Of a DNA stretch of 64,000 nt, positions 13,556 through 25,140 are shown piece by piece. This DNA is from Prunus persica (lineage: Eukaryota; Streptophyta; Magnoliopsida; Rosales; Rosaceae), in the NCBI RefSeq assembly GCF_000346465.2, contig NC_034015.1:18275510-18339509 (forward strand). The letters run 5' to 3'. A program made the position numbers and the translations under genes. Numbering within the stretch: position 1 is the first letter of the stretch; each line of letters opens with the position of its first letter. The notes under the pieces were generated by a model. The model worked only from the letters and a program-made list of their open reading frames with translations. It was not told the DNA's origin and made no database searches.

Positions 13556-15594
13556 TCAACGCCCCCTACAATTGGGACAATTGTGGCCATGATTGGCTTT
13601 TAAAATTTTACCGCATCTGTAGCAGAAAGCTGTTTTGCACCTGCAATCAACACATAATAAATAGAAATTCACAGGGAATTCAAGGATTCATTGAACGAAA
13701 CAAGTCAGAGTAATTGTACAGGGCAAATTTCAGCAGGACAATGGGGTGTAGCTATATAAAGTTCTGAAAAATAGAAAGCTTCATACACAGTAAACTCAAA
13801 ATTTAGTTCAAAGACTGGTCACATAAAACAAGAAGAAAATTTAGGCAAGTTTAAATTTTGCAGCTAAAAAAGTTAGGCAGTGCTGATCTGAATTTAAGAA
13901 AGGATTTATTTCCTATCTTGTTCGTTTGAACAAAGATACACAGTTACTATGCTCATCCATTGTGACAACTCCAATTCAGTTCACTGCTTTTCACAAATCT
14001 ATTCAAATGTGTCAAGGCATGGCTGCCTTATTTTTGCAGACTCCCACATTAGACCTCCAGATAGCCACTTCAAAGGACAAAGACAAAGGACTCTAAAGAT
14101 GGGAACTTTAGCTCGAACTCAATTGTTGTTTGAGAATATTACCTTACTAGAGGTGCCAGAAAACCAATAATTCCTCCACCTAGGAATTGGCTATTATCGG
14201 GGTAATCGTACTCAAATTCATACCCTGGTCTGTGGACCTTGTACCACGTTTCAAGAACCGAGAACAACCAAGGTAAACAGTTTTGAATAAAGTCAATTTC
14301 AGGGAGACAGAAATTGCTGTTGACAGAGGTTGATTAAGATAAAGAAGTGAGCAGTCTACTTTATAGCTTTGATGCTTAGTACAGCAAATTCAGGGCAAAT
14401 TGTATGTGTAGCCTCATAAAGACGCACTAATTAGTTTTCTTTATCCAATGCATTTTCCCAGCGATGCATCCAATAATAGTGAGCAAACATGATCGCACAA
14501 TCATCCTCAAGGGGATTTTTATACAACAGGCATGGAGTGGCAAAGCAACTCCAACTGATCTTTTATATTATAAGGTAGAACCAACAACGAAATTGCTAAT
14601 TCACGTGAAAAAACCATGTAATAATTTCAACAAAAGATAACATATATGGGTATAAATCAAATGCGAAGACTTTGAGGAAAAATAGCAGATAGACTGACCT
14701 GCACATCATGAACATGCAACCCTCCGATTTTTCCACATAGAACTTACAATTGGGGCATCTTCTCCATTGTTTCTGCTGCGCAAGGTTCTTCAACATGACA
14801 GCTTCCTTTTCCCTCTCATCCTTATTCAACTTCTGAAATTCTTCGCACTCAATCTCCTCGTGCCAAGGAACTTTGCACTGGGCACAGAACATTCTCCAAC
14901 AATTGAGGCACTGTGATTGCCTTATAACCTCTTTCCCATCATCAATCAACATAGCAGAGCAATCCTTATAGGGACAATAGAACTTCTCAGACCCAAGAAT
15001 CACACTCTCACACAACACACTTCCCCACCTATCAAACACCTCAGGGGGCAGAATTGGTCGACAATACTCGGCCTCTAGCAATCCTTTACAATCAGGAACA
15101 GGGCACCTAATGTTTGTGATGTTCTCTTGAAGCTTCGAGGCCACGTAGTTGACCGTACAGTCAGTACAATAACCATGGCTGCAATTTTCTACCCCAAACA
15201 ACTGGTTTCCGGGCTTGGTTTCAACACAGATTTCACAAACAAAAGATGGGTTTTCATTGGAATTGGAAGATTGCCCAGCTTCGGTCACAGAAGGACCCGT
15301 AAAGGGTTTTGTTCGTTTTCCGAAGGGGGTGTTTGAGGGTTTAAACCTAAGAATTCTAAGCTCATCGTCATCGTCGTAAAAGTCTAGAGTTTCATCAGAA
15401 AGGTCGATAAAGTTACCTGCTTTGATCGATTGAAGGCCTCTTTCCTCTTCCAAGTGCTCTGCCGAGCGCTTCAGTGAAATGGGTGTGAAGCAAAAGGCAT
15501 CGTCGTCTTCAATGTTCACGATCTCAATTTGGGACTGAGGCTGAGACTGAGAGTGAGCCACTGTTTTCTCCATCTCAGGTTTCCTTGTTCTCAT
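13556..15594 (-). CDS. RBR E3 ubiquitin ligase (RING1-IBR-RING2), copy A
   Basis: Two exons (minus), 14699-15594 and 13556-13640, give 326 aa. Members of this class take ubiquitin from an E2 onto a Cys in RING2 and pass it to a substrate. RING1 is at about 120-170 (CEICVETK, NCSHGYCTDC, RCPVPDC). The IBR is at about 190-250 (FYCPYKDCSAMLI, CLNCWRMFCAQCKVPWHEEIEC). RING2 begins at about 280 (CPNCKFYVEKSEGC), with the predicted catalytic Cys293, and ends in exon 2 with FCYRCG and a C-terminal CPNC. The single intron (1058 bp) splits an Arg codon (AG|G) just after MFMMC, the same place and phase as in the other intact copies. The first 118 residues are acidic and apparently disordered. All zinc ligands look present. 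No RNase H or ARIADNE extension is seen, so it belongs with small plant RNF144-like RBRs. Substrate unknown. Confidence 0.9.
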
Positions 15595-17517
15595 TGGAAA
15601 CTTGTCGCTGAGATTGAGACGCTTTTGGACTCTCTCTCTGCAATTTCAATTTGAGTAGTCTTCCTCTTCCTTAATGTGCACGCTACTCTTGTTAATTATG
15701 GTTAACTCTTTAAATTCTACAATGGTGGTGACGCAGAGGATTATACAGTCCTGGGATCTCTTTTTAATCAACGACAATTAATCAAGCACAATGTTATTAT
15801 TTTATTGGTTACATATTCTGGGTTGGATTCTGGCCAATCAACCGAAAAATTGCAATTCTTTTATAAAAACTATAGAAAAGACAGGAATTCTTGCCGTGCT
15901 TTGTGGAGTGTGACACATCTAGATAGAATGAAGGGGGAAGAGGAAGGAGGATTTTCTCATACATGGCATGTCAAGATGTCGTGTAGAATCGAATTTGAGA
16001 TCACTAGTATATAAGTTAAGATTCTTTTTTCGTTGGACTAGACCCCACTAGCAAGCATTCACGAATATTACTTGACATGTGTGTAAAAATAAAACATAAA
16101 AAAATATAAAAATAAAAATTACCACACACATGTCAAACTGGTGTGACACATCCACATAGAAATCTAAGGATTAATGAATGTTGCTTGACACAAGTGCAAT
16201 AAATAATTTATCTAACGCAAAAAAAAAAAACAAAACAAAACAAAACAAAACACTTTTACACACATGTCAAACTTTTATTGATAAGAATGTAGGAGAGAAG
16301 ACAAGTATTTTCCTTATAATATGAGTTCATTGGTAACAAATTATTTGATCAATTTATTTATTTTAAATTTCTACAAAAGCTACTTTTATAATCTATCTAT
16401 ATATATAAAGCAAAAAGCAGAAAATGGTGAAACATTCAAAATACCAAAAAATGCCCTTGGTTAATGCAAATATTAAGAATTGAAATTATTAATTAAATGA
16501 GGATAATATGGTAAATTCATAATTTTTCATATTAAAAAAATTAAAATTAAAAGAAAATTCAGATAATGGGTCCTATTTTTATGGAATACAAATATCCATT
16601 ATCTTTTTTTATTCTAAAATAAATTTAAAAAATTTTTAAAAAAAACCTCTCGTATGCGCGGAAGCGCGTGCAGAGAGGCTAGTAAAAAATAATTCATATA
16701 CAACAAAGTTACGATATTATAATGAATTAGCGTCAATTAGGTATCAACAAATTTGTATCCATCATTGCATTCATTTCATTCAATCTGTGAATCTCCTCTA
16801 ATTATGTGAAAACAACCACCACTAGTATGCCAATATTTTCCTTATGCCATCTTCTCTTCTCAAATTATATGAAGTACTTTTGTTTAAAGTAACTTTATTT
16901 ATATGAAAGATAGACACATGAAAGACTCTTTGTTTGTTTTTTTTTAAATTAATGGGGAATAAAACATGGATTCTTTAATCCACTTTGTCTCCCTTTATTT
17001 TATAAAAACCTTCCCACACCAATGCAAACGCATTCTAATTCAAAATCTCTACCTCACAAGCAAAAAGTGACTTTATATGGTACACTTAATTTTTGGTAAG
17101 GACAATGATTCCCTCATTGTTCGTACTCGTTGCTCACTAGTGTAACCCATTCAGAAGTAGACACGTGTTTTTCTTTCTTAATCTAAATATATATTTCATT
17201 TCACAACATTATTTTCTCAGTTGAATGCTATTTTGTCTTTTTATTTTTGGTTTAACTTTCCTATTTAATTTTTATTTCCCCAAATAAAGCAAGTCATTCT
17301 TTTGGGGTTAAGGTTAAAGAGGCCTAAATGGCTAAAGTTGGGGTTCTTTTTCAAGAGGCATGTGGTGAGAGGCTGTGATTGAGGGAAAAAAAAAAGTTAA
17401 GAAAAATAAAATGAAAACTGAAATGTATTTTTGGAATAAGAAAAAAAAAAATCAAACACCTGTCTGTTGATGAAGCCCAAACACATTGAGGCCCACAAAA
17501 TGGCAACCAAACCTGTG
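15595..17517. other. Intergenic with paired inverted motifs and a Helitron
   Basis: Two related blocks lie at about 16058-16136 and 16175-16273. In the first, TTGACATGTGTGT is mirrored by ACACACATGTCAA across an A-rich spacer. The second begins TTGACACAAGTG and ends with the same ACACACATGTCAA. They may be an old duplicated foldback element. The Helitron at 16392-16682 is listed separately. No protein-coding signal seen. Confidence 0.5.
16392..16682 (+). mobile_element. Short non-autonomous Helitron
   Basis: The element starts TCTATCTATATATA directly after an A (16391). It ends GAGAGGCTAG directly before a T (16683), so it sits exactly between A and T as Helitrons do, with no target duplication. 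A hairpin (GCGC-GGAA-GCGC, about 16656-16667) lies about 15 bp before the CTAG end, as expected. It is 291 bp long with no coding capacity. Confidence 0.85.
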
Positions 17518-18190
17518 CTACAAAATCAGATAGCCCAACATTGTGCCCTTTATAAAAATGGAAGGCCTTTCCCAGTGAAGACAAAAGATAAAATTGAATA
17601 AGCTAGCTGTGGAGTCAAATGTGCATGTATTCGTACAAGGATTGTTCCAATTCTTCCAAGAATACGAGGGTTCTAGCACCAACATTAGACTTATTTTGTC
17701 GTAGTACGAATTAGAGTGAGGTCTGGATTTGTAGAAGAACGCATGTCCACACCTGCAAGCAACCACCCAAATTCGAAATCATCATCGTACACGTAGATAT
17801 GTCATTATACGTAGACACTTTCTTCGGAGGTTTTGAATGAATATATTAAGAATGAATGAGAATGTATCTACAATTTTGTATCTGCGTACATGTTCAATTT
17901 CAAACTAAGTATATACTTCAACTCAAATTAAGCCTAATTTCCCAACTAGTTGCTGCAATCATAGAAAACTATATTCTTTTTTTATTTGTGTGTGTGTGTG
18001 TTTTTTTGGCTTTTAATCTGCGGAAATTTTTGAATTAATTAGGGCAAGAACATGTATGTTCTAGTTTGCTATTATTCCTCTTGTTGCTTCGTGCGTACGT
18101 TACTCCTCAAGGCAGGTTAAATAGAGCAGTCTTGGTATTTTGTGTCGGTGTTAAATTCAAGAATCCTTTCCTTGGTCAATAAGGATTTTA
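17518..18190 (-). pseudogene. RBR relic lacking exon 1 (duplicate of the 19.2-20.7 kb locus)
   Basis: The exon-2-like part is 17518-17752, opened by a clear acceptor (TTGCAG before GTGTGG) and reading CGHAFFYKSR. It has lost the last C-x2-C pair of RING2. The DNA on the 5' side matches the intron and then the upstream flank of the neighbour at 19201-20623. For example, GAATGTATCTACAATTTTG occurs at about 17859 and 19820, and AAGAATCCTTTCCTTGG occurs at about 18160 and 20755. Exon 1, which should lie between these two matched stretches, is absent. The copy therefore arose by duplication and then lost all of exon 1. It could act as an alternative 3' exon for the neighbour, but that is speculation. 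Confidence 0.75.
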
Positions 18191-19200
18191 AACCTTTTTT
18201 AGTGGCATTTTTTTACTCAACAAAAATAAAAATAACAGAAAAACAATACATTATTATTCCCTGCAATCGCAAATTTCCCAACTTGCTTCAGAACAAAACA
18301 TTTGCTTCCCTTTCTTTTATAAAAATCTTCCCACACCAATGCACACGACAAGCTACAGGTTCGACAAAGTCTAATCCATAATCTGTATTGAATCTTGCAT
18401 TTAGGATAGTTTTTTTTAAAAAAAAGGAAGGTCCACTGAAATTACAAGATAGAATTGGCAAGGGGACAAAAAAAAAAAAAGGAGAAAATCCAAATCAATA
18501 ACCACAATTTAATAACTTAAAAATGGGGGTTCTAGCACGAAAAAGAAAAACAGGCAAGACGATAATTAAAAAAAAAAAAAAGTTGGGTAGACTAGTATTA
18601 TGGGCCTAGTTGTATTTGGGAATGTTTGTTATTGAGCTGCATTAGGTTTATTGTTGTAATTAGAGATAGGCTTGATGTTTTGAAGATGGTTTTGAGGGGC
18701 TAATTAAGATTGATAAAACCCTATAATTATTAGGCTAAAGTCCAGGGGAGCATAAACAAAGTTTCCCCTTGAAAATAGACGTGATTCACATCAGCAAAAT
18801 TCTTTCCAACAAACTAAATCACCAAAGTTGCAATTCTTTTGTCTCTACCTTCAGAACTGACAAGTTGACTTTACTCTTCAAAACATTTAATTTTGCGTCG
18901 GAAAAATAAAACATACACTAATTATTTTCAAATAATAAATATATAAACTTTCTTCACATATTTTCGTAATTTTTTTACCATAACAATGCATTACTTGAAT
19001 TTAAGACTCTGTTGGGGCAAAAATTATTAAAGCAACAAACAAATCTTTTCAAATTGTCGCATAAGTCAACAAAAACTTTAATCTAAAGAGTTTAATTTGC
19101 TACTACATTGGAGACGCTCTACCTTAATTACATTAATTAAAGAAAAGAGAAAGCAATTTTAGTAAGATATCTATCGAGTGTATCAGTAGAAGGATCGTTA

Positions 19201-20623
19201 CTATTCTCCTTTCAAGAATATACATATTTCTTTCAAGAATATATGTATTTCTTTCAAGAATAATATACGTCTTTCTTTCAAGAATATAAGTATTTCTTTC
19301 AATGATATACTTGTTTCTTTCAAGAATATACGTGTTTCTTTCAAGAATGATATACGTGCTTCTTGTGTTTCTTTCAAGAATATACGTGTGTCTTTCAAGA
19401 ATGATATACGTGCTTCTTGTGCTTCTTTCAAGAATATACGTGTTTCTTTCAAGAATGATATACGTGCTTCTTGTATTTCTTTCAAGAATGATATACGTAT
19501 TTTGTTCCAAAATATACGTGTTTCTTTCAAGAATGATATATGTATTTCGTTCAAAAATATAGGTGTTTCTTCCAAGAATATACGTATTCTGTCGTAAAAG
19601 GAATAGCTGGGTTCGTTGTATAAGAACCCACGTCCACACCTGCAACAACCCGAACTGGAAATTATCATCACTCATACTAATCAATTTTGATGGCGACGTG
19701 GCTTTAAAAAAAAATAAACAAACAAAGGGCATTTAGATTTTGCATATCATTGAATAATTAAGATGACGTTTTAGATACTTTGATTCATAGTTTTATGAAT
19801 GAGTATATCAATGATGAATTTGAATGTATCTACAATTTTGTATCTACGTATATATTCATAATATCTTAAAACCAATTTCAAATTAAGTAACACTAGAACT
19901 CAAATTAGGCCTAATTTCCAAACTAGTAGCTACAATCAATCTACAGAATTAATTAGGCAGCAAGAGTACTATAATCTACATAACCGACCTGCATATCATG
20001 CGGTTGCACCCAGAAGATTTTTGAATATAGTATTTGCAACTTGGACACCTCGGCCACTTCAGTTTTCTGGCAAGCACCTTGACCATATCATCATCATTTA
20101 GTTTCTGAAACTGGGCACAATCGAATTCAGTATGCCAAGGAACCTTACAACTAGGGCACAACTCTCTCTTGCAATGAGGACACACTGATGCACACACAGC
20201 CCGTTTGGTGCCATTCTCATAAACCAACAACGCTGAGCAATCCTTGAAGGGACAGTACAAGTACTTGTCAGTCTCAGACCCCATAACCACAGCTTCACAC
20301 AAGGCACTGCCCCACCGATCGAAAATTTGGTTCGGGAGAATTGGACGGCAGTGCTCCGGGTCTAACATGCCCTTGCAGCCTGGCACAGGGCACATAATGG
20401 ATGTCACATTGTCTTGGAGCTTGGACACTACGAATTTGACAATGCATTGGTCGCAATAAAAATGGCTGCAACCCTTCACCTTGAATGACTCTTGCAGATG
20501 CTTTGACTCAACGCAGAAATCACATGTGAAAGTGCTTGGATTAATATCATCTTGTTGGTCATTGATTAACAATATCGCCAATCCTACAACCTTCCTTTGG
20601 TGTCGAAGTTTCTTCCCTTCCAT
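19201..20623 (-). CDS. RBR-like protein with degenerate RING2 and repeat-encoded tail, copy B
   Basis: Two exons (minus), 19989-20623 and 19201-19639, stay in frame for 357 aa. RING1 is at about 34-83 (CDFCVESK, GCSHFYCDQC, MCPVPGC). The IBR is at about 104-169 (YCPFKDCSALLV, CPHCKRELCPSCKVPWHTEFDC). The start of RING2 (CPSCKYYIQKSSGC) keeps the likely catalytic Cys206. After the usual phase-2 intron, exon 2 begins CGRGFLYNEPS where intact copies have an FCYxCG pattern, so the last two zinc cysteines are missing. The remaining 125 or so residues are a tandem repeat of 7-8-residue units (RIFLKET, RISFLKET) encoded by a minisatellite. The frame is open to a TAG at 19201. It may be a functional variant or a decaying gene that still has a long frame. 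Expression is unknown. Confidence 0.7.
19205..19600 (-). repeat. Coding minisatellite, 21/24-bp units and 54-bp higher-order unit
   Basis: Repeated copies of TTTCTTTCAAGAATATACGT (plus strand) alternate with a form carrying an extra GAT. In the centre (about 19330-19490) two such units plus CTTCTTGTG make a 54-bp unit present about three times, coding 18 residues ending in TQE or AQE. Unit lengths are multiples of three, so the reading frame survives copy-number change. Confidence 0.9.
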
Positions 20624-23600
20624 GATTCAATCTTAGTAATTGATTAATTTCTTGGGATGTCGATGCCAAGAATACGTATCTTCAAGGCAGACCGTGAGTG
20701 GGAACTCTTAATTATAGGTTAAATAAGTCTCCGTATTTTTTGTTGGTGTTAGGTCAAGAATCCTTTCCTTGGTAAATTGGTAAACCTTATTAGACTCTAG
20801 ATATGAGTAAATAATTCAAGTCAATTGTTTGGTGTCAACTTATATTATTTAATTACCTGACTAACTAATGTTGACGTAAGTCTCCCAATTAATCAAGGAG
20901 ATTTATTTCCTTGGTTAATTAAGGGATTTACTTTCCTATTTTTATATAGTTGGTAAATCATTGTATAATTAGGAGATACTTTCCTAATTTTTTACTATAT
21001 CTAATTCCTTGTAAAGCACCCTGTAAACTTTTATATATACTTCCTTATGGAGAAGAATAAAATTAGCATAATACATTCAAACCATATTCATATTTTAGCA
21101 ACTAATACAACTCACACACTTCGTTTTAGATAATACACGCTTAATTATAAGGCTATGAAAAAAAGAACACACACCGGTTTGGGCTTTTTAATATATATAT
21201 ATTTTTTTGGTATTCCAATTTTAACTTGGGGGTTGCACAAATGATGGGTGGGCCAGTGAGGAAGACAATGAAGGAAGCAGATAGAAGGAAGAGAGAATCG
21301 GGAGAGAGGTTTCTTGTTTTAGTATTAGGTAGGGCTGTCTTTCGGCCGGATCAGATCGGAAACAGCAATTCCAATTCTAATCCAATATCTTTCAGAATTC
21401 AATATAGAGTTCCGATTCCGATTCCGAAAAAATTTGGAAATTTTCGGAAGATTCCAATTTCGAAGCCCTTAACTGACAAAAAAAATTTAAGAGATTTAAA
21501 TGCCCAAACTAGCATTTTGTAAAAATCTCAACTAAACTTTAATCAAGAAAACCCAGCTTAGGGGTTTAACAACTAGTCCAACAGGAACTTTACAGGCCCA
21601 AATAGGTTGTACTTTTAAGTCCCTACACAAAATGACTGAGTTTGAAGATATTTATAAAAGACTAAACACCTGAAGTTTATTCTTGCAGTCGATATGGGAC
21701 TCCAAGAAGAAATGGGAGTGCAACTTCTCTCTCCACTCTTTTCTTGATTTCTACTTGGTTACTCATCCATCACTTCTCCTCTCTCTTCCGTTTCTTCCTT
21801 TCTAATCCATGAATGCCAACCTTCATTTTCTTTCTTACTTAAAACTCTTCAGATATGGAACAATATGTACGGATCCTGTTAGGAAAAAAAACAAAAACAC
21901 TTCTCCAACCAAAAAAGAAATCATTCTTCAATTCTTTATCTCTACTGTTTCTTCTCTTGCATTTTTATTTTTCTGTGTTTGCACTAAATCATTTATCCGA
22001 TGTATATGTTCTCCATTGAATCCTCATTGGAGCTCTCTTCCCTTGTTGCAATACCCCACACCATCCAGATTTTTTCTTTATCATTTATTTTTCTGTTTCT
22101 GCACAAATTCATTACTTTTTTGGTATTGAGATGGAATGAAAACCTTTAATTAAGAAAGAAAGAAAATCAAAGAATGAGTTTTAAAAATTTAGAAATGTTT
22201 CCTTCTTTTTTTCGTCACTTCAATTCAATGTAGGATTGCAAAAAAAAAAACGCAGATGGTTTTTTTTTAAAGTTATAATTGCCTTGGACCTCCTCTTTCT
22301 GATTATCCTTGGAACCTATTATAATTGCCCAAGGCATAGCTTATTTTGAAAGTTATAGCATGTTTGAATTCACCTTATATATATATAACAATCTATTATT
22401 TTATATACAACAATCTATATAGTATATTGATTATTAATCAAAGTAATTTGTCCTACATATTATATATTTATATTTTGTTCATGTGAATCAAATTTTTTTG
22501 ATTCCATGCTAAAGATGGATTCACATCCATCAATTGATGCTCAAGACTCAAGTTATAGCCGAGTGACTATCACATTGGTTTTAGATTCTAGTGGGTCATG
22601 AACATGTATAAAGAGTGTTAGACGTTAATCATGCTCTAGACAATTGTAATACTACAATTTTCAGGTTGGAATACTACAATTGTTAAAGCTCCAATTAATA
22701 TACGCACATTATATGTGGTGTTTCATGTATAAAATGATTTTATAATTAAAAGTTTAATTGAAGATAGTTTATAATTTTAAAAATACATACATAAATATAA
22801 AATGAAATAGTATAATACTTCCTACATTTACCATATATGTACATAGTACATATGGATATAACAAGCACACATATGCACCTTTTTGTTATATTAAATCAAG
22901 CATATTTTCCAAATATATATATAGTCTTAAAGTTACATACTACTATGTTTAGTTTTTTTTTTTTTTTTGTCAAGCCTATATTTAGTATGTACAAATATTT
23001 GTATGTGGGTACTAAAACTTAACAAATAAGAAATGAAACATATATAAGACCTATAAACTAAAAATAATGCAATTATACTTAGAAACTCGGAATTTTTCGG
23101 AAAAAAATTGGAAAAATCGGATCGGAATGGATTCGGAGAACTTCGGAATTTTTCGGATTGGAATTTCGGAATGTTCGGCATTTATCGGAATTTTCGGATT
23201 TCGGCATTTTCGGATATCGGATTTATCGGAGTCGGATTTTTTTGGAAAAAATCAGACCGGAATCGATCGGAATCGGATTTTCCAATCCAACTTACACCCC
23301 TAGTATTAGGCAACTGTTGGATATATCTAATGGCTAAAATGATTTAGCAAAAACAAATGAAAAAATAATTGTCATATGAATATTACTAAAAGAACTCGTG
23401 TCATTTGAATTTCAATTTCCATTTAAATTATCAAAGATTTAAAAAATTATAGTATGATTTGATATTATCTGAAGCACCAAACACAATATAACTTGACTAT
23501 TTATCTTGAACAACACCAAACGCTTCATAATATTATAAATAAACAATTAGTACTCTCTGAAACAAATTAATATTATCCGGTATAAATTAATCAGTTCAGT

Positions 23601-23939
23601 CCAACATATCAAATTAGCCCTAGGATTTTAAACTTAACCTTTTGGAGGGGCGGTTTTGTAATTAATAATAAATAAACAATCGCAAATTCCAAGCTCGCAC
23701 AAAAATCAAAGCAGCCAACAATATATTCTGGAAAATCTGAGGGTTGTTGCACTTAGGAATGGCAAAAACAGAAAGAAAAGATGCATCTTTTTTTGGTCAG
23801 ATAAAAAAAAGATGGATCAAGCACTAGGTTAATGAAACTTGTGAGATCAAGTACATTTGGCTCCACACAAAACCATGGCCAGCAACAAAATGATTTTTCA
23901 AACCCGATCATCAGCAGAAAAAGGATCAATGCACTTTGG
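20624..23939. other. Intergenic: RBR copy B upstream flank and a hAT-like element
   Basis: The first 700 bp hold the upstream flank of the RBR gene at 20623. The region 21330-23302 is a transposable element, listed separately. From 23311 to 23939 the DNA is AT-rich with no coding signal. Confidence 0.6.
21330..23302. mobile_element. hAT-like non-autonomous transposon, 1.97 kb
   Basis: Ends are TAGGGCTGT at the left and the inverse of TAGGGGTGT at the right (ACACCCCTA). An 8-bp duplication, GTATTAGG, flanks it exactly (21322-21329 and 23303-23310), as hAT elements leave. Both ends carry clusters of TCGGAAT/TTTCGGA motifs, densest at 23085-23280, which resemble subterminal transposase-binding repeats. 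No transposase frame is present. Confidence 0.85.
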
Positions 23940-24440
23940 TATCGTTTTGGCAGAACCAACATCAGATTGAGTAAATATTTAACTCAAATTAGCCATCTTG
24001 AGAAAGAAAAAAAAAAAATTGGCAGCGGCAAAAGTTCACTTGACCTGCATTTCATCCTCCAGTTCTTTTTCTTGTGCAGTTTCTGAAACTTGACACAATC
24101 AAACTTAGTATGCCAAGGAACCTTACACTTGACTTGGCACAAAACACCCTTTCGCAATGAGGACACAGAGACTGCTTGATAATCCTCAGCTCCATCATGA
24201 ATCAACAAAGGCCGAGCAATCCTTAAGAGCTCATTTTGTGAGTTGGATTATGTAGTTGGATAGGATTTATGATCCTAGTCAAACGTTTGGTGGCCTAAGT
24301 TGGATTGGATCATGTCTGGAATCCTACTAAACCTTTAACTAAGCATTGGTGGCAGTAAAAATGGGCACAACCCTTATGTTGAATGAATGAGTTTTCTAGA
24401 TGGGTTGACTGGACACAAATATCACATACTTAAGTTGGGT
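23940..24440 (-). pseudogene. RBR pseudogene
   Basis: Two RBR pieces are recognisable. At about 24040-24222 an IBR remnant reads CKVPWHTKFDC, then runs through KKKNW straight into MKCR, so the RING2 segment with the catalytic Cys is deleted. At about 24325-24440 a RING1 remnant reads CDICVQ and KGCAHFYCHQC, with a stop codon just before it and no usable start. About 100 bp of unrelated DNA separates them in place of the RING1-IBR linker, possibly an inserted fragment. The flank at 23960-24000 matches intron DNA of the neighbour at 25141-26583 (ATTTAACTCAAATTAGCC in both), so this is a decayed duplicate of that gene. Confidence 0.85.
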
Positions 24441-25140
24441 TTTTGTTGTTTTCAGGATTTGAAGACTGCCCAATTTTATATGATCATTAAAGCATTCATC
24501 TTTGTGAAATCATCATCATTTTGGTTCTGTTTTTGTTTCAAGTTTTTTATGTGAACTGTGAAACTCCAAGACTCGTCATCTCTTCTTTTCTATGTTTCTT
24601 TTTGCTCTGAATAATTGGATGGATCAAATGCTCATCAGCAAAGTTAGACACAACAGTCTGCACAGAGTTCACTCCAAACCTAACTTTATCAACAGATTTG
24701 GTTTGTGCAATGCCGTGTGTCACATTTTAGACTAAGCAACGTGTCATGTGTCTCTTCACATTTCTCCCTTTTAATTAAAGAAGGTTTTGAATAAATAAAA
24801 AAAAAATTAATAGAGTAAAACAGACCACTCGGGTGAGAAAATGAGTTAGAATTATCCTAGATTAAGGGTTTTATAACAAAATAAAAAAAGATGAGGAGAA
24901 GATTCAAATGAAAAAGATAAGGAGAGGATTCAAATTGGAGCAAATGAATATCTCAATCGGAGTAAAATACTACATGCGTCAAAACAAATTCCAAAAGTAA
25001 TACTGATCCCTATTAATATGGCACATCTTGTCCACTCTAAAACTTCATTTAATTTCCAGTATTATCCTTTTGTGTAATCCAACCACCTGCATCAACCTGT
25101 AGCGTTGCAGCAAGATCTTCTCGTGAGCAAAAATAAAGGC

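Noticed and set aside
19302..19597. Open frames on the plus strand opposite the RBR tail
   Set aside because: They are produced by the stop-free minisatellite; only the minus-strand frame joins an RBR exon with correct splice signals and phase.
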